Part shown: one piece after another, positions 1 through 6,003 of the stretch
How positions within the stretch are numbered: the stretch's first letter is position 1
Layout of the letters: each line of letters starts with the position of its first letter
Assembly (NCBI GenBank): GCA_964228975.1
Contig: CAXRCC010000156.1
Span: 1 to 7,760, forward strand
Source: Paraneptunicella sp964228975
GTDB taxonomy: Bacteria > Pseudomonadota > Gammaproteobacteria > Enterobacterales > Alteromonadaceae
Direction of reading: 5' to 3'
Length of the DNA: 7,760 bases
The notes under the pieces: model-generated
What the model was told of the DNA's origin: nothing
The model's database searches: none
The model's input: the letters and a program-made list of their open reading frames with translations, nothing else
Translations under genes and position numbers: made by a program

Positions 1-141
1 ATTTTCGATTGCTTTAAAGATTTCACTATTAAAGTTAATCGTAACGATATTTTTTTTTAATACTTATCATGTTTATTCCTTAATATTTATGCTTTAAATA
101 AGTTAAGGAGTTATTTTTACCTTCTTTTTGGCTCTAAAATA

Positions 142-180
142 TTTCACTTTGTTTCACGCTTTATTTTAAAGGTGTGAAAA
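142..180 (+). promoter_or_regulatory. 5' leader hairpin over the ribosome binding site of the pentapeptide-repeat gene
   Basis: TTTCAC occurs twice exactly ten bases apart (142-147 and 152-157), and its inverse GTGAAA lies at 174-179. The second copy can pair with GTGAAA, and inside it CTTT (159-162) can pair with AAAG (168-171). This encloses the likely Shine-Dalgarno AAAGGTG (168-174), six bases before the ATG at 181. The same bases could be a helically phased protein-binding site instead. The stem is short and AT-rich, so a regulatory role is inference. No convincing -35/-10 pair was found in 1-141, which is very AT-rich. Confidence 0.35.
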
Positions 181-2241
181 ATGTCCATGATGTTTGGGGT
201 GTTAATTTTGTACTTTACCAGTTTGTTTAAATCCAAAAAAAATATGGAAGATGGAGAGAAGTGCAATATTAACTTGGACTTTTCGAGCGCTGATTTTTCT
301 AATATTGATTTAAGAGATAAAAACTTTGAGAGTTGCAAAGCAGAAGACTGCAATTTTTCAGACAGTAATTTGGAGGGGGTGGATTTTTCATTTTGCCGAA
401 TGGCAAATAGTCATTTTACAAATACTAATTTAAAAAATGCGATGTTTAAGTTTTCTCATTTAGAAGGCTGTGACTTTTCTAAGGCAAGGAATGTTGTTGA
501 CACCCAATTTGCTGGGGCAGATTTGTCGTATTGTAAGTTTCCTAAAAATTTTCAGTTTAATACTCTTCACCATATTCAAGAATTAGCGCAAAGCCTATGG
601 GTACACCTTATTACGTTAATGCTTTTTTGCTTGTATTCCTGGATTGCCGTTGGTTCGATAGAAGATTTTGATTTGATTAACGGGGGGAATTCTATCTTCT
701 TTCCATTTTTGGAGATGTCGTTACCTACTATTGGCTTCTTTTATTTGACGCCGATGGTGGTTTTGGTTGTGGCGTTATCTTTCAATTTTCAGTTGATCTT
801 ATACTGGAACCGGTTGTCTAAATTGCCCACGCGCTTCCCCGATAAATCACCTATTACATTAAAAACCTTCCCAACCTTGATCGATAACTTGATTGAGGGT
901 TACTTCCCGTTTTTCGAGGCGAACAATAAGAATGTGGGCAGTCGTGTGCGGGTTGGCTTTACGGTGGTTACTTTGTTTCTTATCGCGCCTAGCACATTGC
1001 TTTTGTTTTGGCTTCGATATTTACCACTGCATGATTTTATCGGCAGCATGATTCACGTGGTGTGGTTTTCAATATCCGTTGTTTCAGGGTTTTTATCGTG
1101 GCGACACATCAAGTCTACTTCTCAGCCAAAACTGGGAAATCGCGTGCCTATTAAACGGCTAGTGGTGACATTTACAACAATGTTTGCTGTATTTATGGGT
1201 TTGTCTTATCACGTTAATTACGGCAGCCGATTACCTTTTGATGGTGTTTATTTAGACATTAGCTTGATGGAGTTATCGGGAAAATCACAAGAAACGGTTA
1301 CGAGGAGGCGCTCGTTTAGTGCGGAATCAACAATCAATGGATTTGTGATCGATAATGCCAATTTACGCCATGCAAACCTTTATTATGTCAACTTTTTAGG
1401 AAGCTCTATTAAGGATTCTGAACTTCACTATGCAGATTTAAGAAAATCGAGTTTGGATGGTGCAAATATCAATGAGTCAATATTTTCGTATGCTCGATTG
1501 TCACGGGCAAGCATAAAACGTGTTTCAGCCGTTCGAACTGATTTCTCGCACGCTTTGCTTCAGTCTTCCGATTTAAGTCACGGCGTATTCTCTCAAGCGA
1601 ATTTTCGTGGTGCTTCCATGTTGTACGCTAAATTAAATGAAGGGCGATTCGATCGAAGTGATTTTTCTAATGCGAATATGGATGATGTTAAAGCGGAAAA
1701 AGCCAACTTTAAAATGGGAGTGTTAATTAACACGTCTTTAAATAAAGCAGAGCTAGATTACGCTAATTTTTACTTAGCCAGACTCCAAAATAGCAAGCTA
1801 TGGAAGGCCAGTCTTAATTACGCCAAGCTGATTTTATCTGATCTGTCGAATGCCCAATTCACAGGCGCTTCATTAATTGATTCCGATTTAACTCAATCAA
1901 CATTAGAGCACGCTATTTTTAATCGCGCAGTGCTTGAACAAGCCAATTTGGCGTTCGCAAAGTTAAACGGTAGTGATTTTCGTCATGCATCTTTGATTGG
2001 CGCTAACTTACTTAATGCTGAATTAGAAGATGCGGACTTTAGTTTTTCTGATTTGTCTCATGTTAATTTCGAAGGTGCTTGGTTAGAGCAAACTAACCTG
2101 GTGGGTGCTGACTTAAGTCATGCTAAAAATTTAACGCAAGCCCAATTAAACCAAGCGATCACAGATTCAACCACGAAAGTTCCGCCCCAGTTCCAACGAT
2201 TAATCGATGAAAACACTGAGCTAATGATAGAGAAAGGATGA
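181..2241 (+). CDS. Membrane protein with two pentapeptide-repeat domains
   Basis: This 686-residue protein has a split right-handed quadrilateral beta-helix. Block one, about residues 30-118, has units such as ADFSN, SNLEG and ADLSY. A hydrophobic core follows at about 139-158, 172-209, 258-279, 289-307 and 327-342, suggesting five or six membrane helices. Block two is long, about 389-648, with units such as ANLRH, ADLRK and GANLL. The repeats end in NLTQAQLNQAITDSTTKVP, a common ending for pentapeptide-repeat proteins. Residues 5-16 are also hydrophobic. Start 181 has AAAGGTG six bases upstream; the ATG at 244 has no ribosome binding site and was not chosen. It is first in the apparent operon and overlaps the next gene by four bases. 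Soluble pentapeptide proteins such as McbG, AlbG and Qnr protect DNA gyrase, but this one is membrane-bound, so immunity is only a guess. By eye it is more AT-rich than its neighbours. Confidence 0.93.
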   Translation: MSMMFGVLILYFTSLFKSKKNMEDGEKCNINLDFSSADFSNIDLRDKNFESCKAEDCNFSDSNLEGVDFSFCRMANSHFTNTNLKNAMFKFSHLEGCDFSKARNVVDTQFAGADLSYCKFPKNFQFNTLHHIQELAQSLWVHLITLMLFCLYSWIAVGSIEDFDLINGGNSIFFPFLEMSLPTIGFFYLTPMVVLVVALSFNFQLILYWNRLSKLPTRFPDKSPITLKTFPTLIDNLIEGYFPFFEANNKNVGSRVRVGFTVVTLFLIAPSTLLLFWLRYLPLHDFIGSMIHVVWFSISVVSGFLSWRHIKSTSQPKLGNRVPIKRLVVTFTTMFAVFMGLSYHVNYGSRLPFDGVYLDISLMELSGKSQETVTRRRSFSAESTINGFVIDNANLRHANLYYVNFLGSSIKDSELHYADLRKSSLDGANINESIFSYARLSRASIKRVSAVRTDFSHALLQSSDLSHGVFSQANFRGASMLYAKLNEGRFDRSDFSNANMDDVKAEKANFKMGVLINTSLNKAELDYANFYLARLQNSKLWKASLNYAKLILSDLSNAQFTGASLIDSDLTQSTLEHAIFNRAVLEQANLAFAKLNGSDFRHASLIGANLLNAELEDADFSFSDLSHVNFEGAWLEQTNLVGADLSHAKNLTQAQLNQAITDSTTKVPPQFQRLIDENTELMIEKG

Positions 2242-3362
2242 TTAGAAAAATGAAGCTGTTTTGTATCTTGGGCGCTTGCTTGCTTTTGGGGTGCGATGAA
2301 CATGAGCAAGCAACAACAGGAGCGGAAATTGAAGATGGGGTAGAAGTGAGCGCCTATTACGGTTCGTATAGTGCGCGAACTAAATCGATAGGCAAAATCG
2401 CGACGAGTTTGAAGCCGCCAAAAAATGAAATGTGGTACTTCCACGATGATTTTCGAAGCGGGCATCGCATAAAAATCGCCGTATTATTTCCTAATCAAGA
2501 GGTGAATGACCCCTATTGGCGAATGATTAGGGAGGGGATTGAGTTTCAAGCGAGGCAAGATGGGTTTGAAATCGAAATAAAACAAAGTGAAAACTACGAT
2601 GCCATTGAACAGCATAAAGCGCAGTTCATTGAGCTTGCCGAATCATTGCCTGCTGCGTTAATCATTGGTTCTATTCACTTTCGGGCCATGGATAAGTTAA
2701 TTCAAAAAGCACAGCAAGGTGGCTTTGGCAGGCCGATTCCGGTTGTTGCGGTGATGAATGATGTGTATGCCCCTACGGTTTCAGGAAAGGTCATGGTGTC
2801 TTATGCTGATGTTGGCCGAGACATTGGGCGTTATGTGTTAAATGATGCCTTGGCCCGCAATAAAAAGCAGTTGCGGGTGGCGCTATTGCCAGGGCCTATC
2901 CATTCTGAGTGGGCCCCTTCAAGTTTAACCGGGTTTGTGGAAACCATTCGCGCGTTTCCCGGTGATTTAGATTTAATTGAACCTTTGTGGGGAACGCCCG
3001 CGTCTGATGTGCAGCGTTCGCTTTTAGAGCACGTTTTCGAGAAGCACAATAGCATCGACTACCTTATTGCCAATGCCGTTGCTGCTAAAGAAGCGGTTAA
3101 TGTCACGGAATTATTAGGCATTCAAGATACCACTCAAATTTTATCGACGTACTACACGCCCGCATTACAAGAGCTGCTCCAAAGTGGGGAAGTGGTGGCA
3201 AGTGCTTACGATCACCCTGTGACACTGGGGCGGCTTTCTGTCCATATGGTAGCAGGGATTTTATCTGGAAAAGTGGTGGGCAACGATCTCCCGTTTCGTG
3301 TTTCTCGCCCTCTTTCTGTACTGACACCCGATAACATCGATGAGCTGCGTCTTAACCGTTAA
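2238..3362 (+). CDS. TorT-like periplasmic-binding lipoprotein
   Basis: A 374-residue protein of the periplasmic-binding fold (sugar-binding/LacI-like), closest in pattern to E. coli TorT, which binds TMAO and controls the TorS kinase. Matching patterns include IAVLFPNQEVNDPYW near residues 75-89 (TorT CALYPSLKDSYW), LLPGP near 216-220 and SVLTPDN near 360-366. Unlike TorT it begins with a lipoprotein signal: a basic start, a hydrophobic run and lipobox LLGC with Cys19. Asp20 follows the Cys, which in enterobacteria keeps a lipoprotein in the inner membrane, a position suited to contact a membrane sensor. The start codon shares ATGA with the preceding stop, so translation is probably coupled; an ATG at 2250 (residue 5) is an alternative. 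No kinase or response regulator is present, so the ligand and partner are unknown. It could also serve as a solute-binding protein. Confidence 0.85.
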   Translation: MIRKMKLFCILGACLLLGCDEHEQATTGAEIEDGVEVSAYYGSYSARTKSIGKIATSLKPPKNEMWYFHDDFRSGHRIKIAVLFPNQEVNDPYWRMIREGIEFQARQDGFEIEIKQSENYDAIEQHKAQFIELAESLPAALIIGSIHFRAMDKLIQKAQQGGFGRPIPVVAVMNDVYAPTVSGKVMVSYADVGRDIGRYVLNDALARNKKQLRVALLPGPIHSEWAPSSLTGFVETIRAFPGDLDLIEPLWGTPASDVQRSLLEHVFEKHNSIDYLIANAVAAKEAVNVTELLGIQDTTQILSTYYTPALQELLQSGEVVASAYDHPVTLGRLSVHMVAGILSGKVVGNDLPFRVSRPLSVLTPDNIDELRLNR

Positions 3363-3379
3363 TACTAAGTCTCTTTTAA

Positions 3380-3396
3380 AGTGGAGTGTTTCATTG
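3380..3396 (+). promoter_or_regulatory. Ribosome binding site and TTG start deciding the protease N-terminus
   Basis: AGTGGAG (3380-3386) lies seven bases before an in-frame TTG at 3394. The upstream ATG at 3340 lies inside the preceding gene with no purine-rich site before it. The TTG puts the first residues directly before KTEKTQIVDQVEGLSELW, where similarity to PatA/PatG proteases begins. I therefore prefer the TTG, 31 bases after the lipoprotein gene's stop. Confidence 0.6.
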
Positions 3397-5484
3397 AAAA
3401 CTGAAAAAACGCAAATTGTTGATCAGGTTGAGGGCTTGAGTGAGCTGTGGCGCTATACCTTGGGGAGCAAAGACGTGTGTGTTGCCGTGCTCGATGGGCC
3501 TTGTGATATACATTCTCAATCCCTCGTTAATGCCAGTTTAGTTCAGCTTGATGCGCCGACGCGATTTCCGGCCTCGTTTCACGGGACCTTTGTGAACAGC
3601 ATTATTTTTGGCGCGCATGATGGACCCATTAAAGGGGTATCTCCGCATTGCCAAGGGGTGGTAAAGAACCTGTATCACGAAGATAAAAACGGGGAACTTA
3701 GGCATTGTTCGCAGGCGGATATTGCTCGCGCCATTCAAGAAGTGATTGAGTGCGATATACCTGTGCATGTGATTAATATTAGTGGTGGGGAGTTAATCGC
3801 GTCAGATCAAGAAATCATGCCAGTGCTGGCGAACGCGCTGGAACAATGTGAAGAGCGGGATATTTTGGTGGTTGCGGCGACCGGAAATGAGGGGGTGTCG
3901 AATGTTCATGTTCCCGCTTCTTACCCAACCGTTTTGGCCGTTGGGGCGACGGATGAACGGCACCTTCCTGCCTGTTTTAGCAATTGGTCTTCGGGCAAAT
4001 TGGGCTATGGGTTGGTGACGCAAGGGGAGGGGATAAATGGCGCTTTACCCACCACTTACACGTCGGAATCTGCCCAGCTAAACGGCACGAGCTTTTCTGC
4101 TGCCGTCGTCAGTGGCATTGCTGGCTTATTGCTCAGTTTACAAAAGCAAATAGGGCAGCCTGTGTCGCCCTTATTGATCCGTGATGTGTTGGTCAAAACC
4201 ACTCGTCCTTGCACGCTGGAAAACCCTGAACAGTGTCAACGCTTATTGTTGGGTGAGCTGGATTTACCTGCGGCTTGTTCTGCGCTTTTGGGTGATGCAT
4301 TGCCACTTTTCCAACCTGCCCCACATACTCAAACTCAACAGGGCGCTTTCGCCCCCTCTGTTGAATCTTTTTTAAATGTTAAGGACATAGAAATGCAAAA
4401 TGAAACATCATCTCAATCATCAAACATCGCGCCAGATTCGGCACCGACTGGTGAAGTTGCACCTGCCGCCGCAGCGGATAGCGCTGTGATGCCGTCGAGT
4501 TTTAATCCTGCGAGCAATCAGGGAAGCTACCCGACATTTGAAAATTCCGCCTTGGTTGCGGCGATTGGGCAAATTAGTTATGACTTCGGTATTGAGGCTA
4601 ACCGCGATATTTTCCACAGTGCGTTAAATACTTGGTTTGAGTCTTTGCCCAGTGAGTTAAGGTTGCTTTTTACGCCGTCCCCTTATGATCACTTGAGTAT
4701 GGCGGCATTTTTACTGTATGACCCAACGGGCAATACAAAAGATAATCTTTATTTTTCGAGCCAACTGATTTGGTTGCTTACCCTTGATACCGCGCCGGTT
4801 TATTCCATTACCCCGCAACAATCCGCGTTTAATGATTTCATTTATCCGTTGCTTGCTCGATTTCTTGCAGACAGTGTGGGCTTGCCCGTTGAGCTTTACC
4901 AAAAGGCGTGTTTGCCCAATGCGACAGAGGGAGTGATGAGTAAATTTTCTGCGGTGATTAATGGGCGTAATCAGTCTGACTTAGAAACCGTTCGCATGGT
5001 TTTACCGGGATATATTTCAGGTAACACTCAGCTGTTTTCGCGTACCAGCGTTCAGAGTGTTACCCCGGTTGCGTATGGGTTAGCGGAATGGACCATTGAT
5101 GCGTTAACCAAAGGCCAACCAGAAGAAACGAAAAAACAAGTTGAAGCGATTTTGAACCGACTGTACTTAACAGCACAGAACAAAGGCCAAACAGCTGACG
5201 AACGCGCGCTTAACTATTTCGTTTATAACGTAATTAATTTATCGGACATTGTTATTGAAGCGGCGAAAAAGAATTTGCAGTTTTCTAGCTACGAAGTGGT
5301 GCCTTCAAAAATCCAAAGACAGCACTCGGAGCTGCGCCAAGTTCAGTTAACGTTTTTTAACCCTGCGAATACGAATGAAGCTTCCACAACGTATGCAACG
5401 ACGATGGATGTGAGTGGCATTACACCGATTACGGTGGGCAAAATCGAAAGTTGGCAGTCGCCAGTGAGTGTAGCGAAGCTCTAA
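3394..5484 (+). CDS. PatA/PatG-type cyanobactin maturation protease (subtilase S8 plus PatG C-terminal domain)
   Basis: Residue numbers count from the ATG at 3340; subtract 18 for the preferred TTG start. The subtilisin domain (about 25-315) has a complete active site: Asp52 in AVLDGP, His81 in HGTF, oxyanion Asn183 in AATGNEG and Ser251 in NGTSFSAAVVSG. VEGLSELW, CSQADIARAI, VINISGG and the short catalytic surroundings are typical of PatA and PatG, which cut cyanobactin precursors; PatG also macrocyclises. A low-complexity Gln/Ala/Pro/Ser linker (about 322-396) leads to a domain (about 400-710) like the PatG C-terminal region: ALVAAIGQISYDFG, VYSITPQ, VLPGYISGNTQLFSR, ERALNYFVYNV and VSGITPITVGKIESW. 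There is no signal peptide, fitting a cytoplasmic processing enzyme, and no N-terminal oxidase domain such as some PatG proteins carry. It lies 269 bases upstream of a candidate precursor peptide. Whether it only cleaves or also cyclises cannot be read from the sequence. Confidence 0.92.
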   Translation: MKTEKTQIVDQVEGLSELWRYTLGSKDVCVAVLDGPCDIHSQSLVNASLVQLDAPTRFPASFHGTFVNSIIFGAHDGPIKGVSPHCQGVVKNLYHEDKNGELRHCSQADIARAIQEVIECDIPVHVINISGGELIASDQEIMPVLANALEQCEERDILVVAATGNEGVSNVHVPASYPTVLAVGATDERHLPACFSNWSSGKLGYGLVTQGEGINGALPTTYTSESAQLNGTSFSAAVVSGIAGLLLSLQKQIGQPVSPLLIRDVLVKTTRPCTLENPEQCQRLLLGELDLPAACSALLGDALPLFQPAPHTQTQQGAFAPSVESFLNVKDIEMQNETSSQSSNIAPDSAPTGEVAPAAAADSAVMPSSFNPASNQGSYPTFENSALVAAIGQISYDFGIEANRDIFHSALNTWFESLPSELRLLFTPSPYDHLSMAAFLLYDPTGNTKDNLYFSSQLIWLLTLDTAPVYSITPQQSAFNDFIYPLLARFLADSVGLPVELYQKACLPNATEGVMSKFSAVINGRNQSDLETVRMVLPGYISGNTQLFSRTSVQSVTPVAYGLAEWTIDALTKGQPEETKKQVEAILNRLYLTAQNKGQTADERALNYFVYNVINLSDIVIEAAKKNLQFSSYEVVPSKIQRQHSELRQVQLTFFNPANTNEASTTYATTMDVSGITPITVGKIESWQSPVSVAKL
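4381..4395 (+). promoter_or_regulatory. Possible internal translation start within the protease gene
   Basis: AAGGA (4381-4385) lies seven bases before an in-frame ATG at 4393 (residue 352 from 3340), in the linker just before the PatG-type C-terminal domain. Starting here would yield a separate protein of about 363 residues lacking the protease domain. The spacing is ideal and the position falls on a domain boundary, but a chance match is possible. Confidence 0.3.
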
Positions 5485-5494
5485 GCTTTAAAGC
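5485..5494. repeat. Palindrome immediately after the protease stop codon
   Basis: GCTTTAAAGC is a perfect 10-base palindrome beginning at the first base after the stop. It has no T-tract and cannot form a useful hairpin loop, so it is not called a terminator. It could be a protein-binding half-site or chance. Confidence 0.3.
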
Positions 5495-5535
5495 AAAAGC
5501 ACGTTGTTTCATTAGCACTAAGCATCAATGGAAAA

Positions 5536-5552
5536 CGTTAACTCTGTTAACG
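5536..5552. promoter_or_regulatory. Perfect 7-bp inverted repeat, possible operator
   Basis: CGTTAACTCTGTTAACG has two perfect 7-base arms around a 3-base centre, about 200 bases before the peptide gene. TATAAA at 5556-5561, three bases downstream, could be a -10 element, but no good -35 sits at the right distance. A dimeric repressor site at a promoter for the peptide transcript is plausible; a weak hairpin is the alternative. Confidence 0.4.
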
Positions 5553-5648
5553 GGTTATAAATCTAGAGCGCCCAATATACACCGTTTCAAACACCAAACA
5601 TTTTCATACCTCTCCCAAACACACTTTTTAAATGAATGAGCAAAGCAT

Positions 5649-5692
5649 TATGGCGTGCTGCCATATCGCTTGTGGGTTCGTATGCCCATAAG
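5649..5692 (+). promoter_or_regulatory. Two tandem stem-loops in the leader of the peptide gene
   Basis: The first stem is TATGGC (5649-5654) with GCCATA (5660-5665) around the loop GTGCT. The second is CTTGTGGG (5669-5676) with CCCATAAG (5685-5692), eight pairs including one G-U, around an 8-base loop. They are only three bases apart and are followed by the terminator-like hairpin at 5704-5726. I recognise no known riboswitch. A structured leader or attenuator is inferred. Confidence 0.4.
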
Positions 5693-5703
5693 TTGTTACA
5701 CCT

Positions 5704-5726
5704 CAGGCGTTGTTTAGCCTGTTTTT
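5704..5726 (+). terminator. Small intrinsic terminator or attenuator before the peptide gene
   Basis: CAGGC (5704-5708) pairs perfectly with GCCTG (5717-5721) around an 8-base loop, followed directly by five T. The five-pair stem is short, so termination would be partial. It ends 27 bases before the peptide's start codon, so it lies in that gene's leader if transcription comes from upstream. It could also mark the end of the protease operon. Confidence 0.45.
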
Positions 5727-5753
5727 CAATGTAAATTCTAAAGGAAAATCACT

Positions 5754-5906
5754 ATGAAACTTCCATTACAATCTCGACCTGTAGAACGTAAAACCTATGA
5801 TTCAAATGCCGCCGCTGTTGGCGCTCATGCTTCATTTGACTGGGCTGGTTTGGCCAAAATTGGCTTAAGTACACTGCCTCAAGTTGCAGGTTTACTGGGC
5901 AAATAA
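5754..5906 (+). CDS. 50-aa candidate RiPP precursor peptide, cyanobactin-like leader
   Basis: ATG at 5754 has AAAGGA (5740-5745) eight bases upstream, and the frame ends in TAA at 5904-5906. Residues 3-12 (LPLQSRPVER) share L-P-x-Q-x-x-P-V-x-R with LPQQGQPVIR in the leader of the cyanobactin precursor PatE. Residues 23-27 (GAHAS) match the PatA cleavage signal G-L-E-A-S at three of five positions and in layout. The remainder, residues 28-50, starts FDWAGLAKIG and ends QVAGLLGK; it is hydrophobic, rich in Gly, Ala and Leu, with two Lys and no Cys, and could form an amphipathic helix. No cyanobactin C-terminal signal such as AYDG follows, so a linear product or a different C-terminal step is possible. 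The gene lies downstream of a PatA/PatG-type protease and just before a strong terminator. Function as a bacteriocin, toxin or signal is unknown. It is easily missed because it is short. Confidence 0.8.
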   Translation: MKLPLQSRPVERKTYDSNAAAVGAHASFDWAGLAKIGLSTLPQVAGLLGK

Positions 5907-5907
5907 G

Positions 5908-5925
5908 TGGGTATTATCCCATTTT
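5908..5925 (+). other. Weak hairpin just after the peptide stop codon
   Basis: TGGG (5908-5911) can pair with CCCA (5918-5921) around TATTAT, followed by TTTT. A four-pair stem is marginal. It may protect the mRNA 3' end or assist the stronger terminator downstream. Confidence 0.2.
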
Positions 5926-5948
5926 AAAAATCGTTTATTGGACGCTTA

Positions 5949-5984
5949 AGAAGCGCGCTTAGGGAAACCTTTGCGCGCTTTTTT
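5949..5984 (+). terminator. Strong intrinsic terminator between convergent gene blocks
   Basis: AAGCGCGC (5951-5958) pairs perfectly with GCGCGCTT (5973-5980), and AGG/CCT inside the loop can extend the structure. The right arm's TT continues into TTTT (5981-5984). It ends the peptide transcript 42 bases after its stop codon. Read on the other strand the stem is the same but is followed by TTCTTAAG rather than a T-run, so any termination of the leftward operon would be weaker. Confidence 0.85.
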
Positions 5985-6003
5985 GTTGTTAACACATAGG
6001 CGC

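Noticed and set aside
1..60. Open frame of 19 codons ending in TAA at 58-60, possibly the tail of an upstream gene, with an ATCG/CGAT stem and a T-run at 38-58.
   Set aside because: The segment is too short and AT-rich to judge, and a four-pair stem with a 3-base loop is too weak to call a terminator.
2118..2465. Minus-strand open frame of 115 codons across the junction of the first two rightward genes.
   Set aside because: It lies opposite two well-supported coding regions, has no recognisable domain and its composition reads as a shadow frame.
3103..3327. Minus-strand open frame of 74 codons inside the TorT-like gene.
   Set aside because: It is fully antisense to a supported gene and has no recognisable domain or neighbour suggesting it is real.
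5528..5560. Ten-residue frame MENVNSVNGL within the 17-base inverted repeat.
   Set aside because: It has no Shine-Dalgarno, and its VN repetition simply reflects the GTTAAC arms of the inverted repeat.
5451..5639. Plus-strand open frame of 62 codons overlapping the end of the protease gene.
   Set aside because: It has no ribosome binding site, runs across several inverted repeats, and the residues show no family pattern; the intergenic structure explains the region better.
5754..5906. Peptide read as a secreted or double-glycine bacteriocin precursor.
   Set aside because: There is no hydrophobic signal peptide and no GG or GA cleavage site after a typical double-glycine leader; the PatE-like leader and the adjacent protease fit better.
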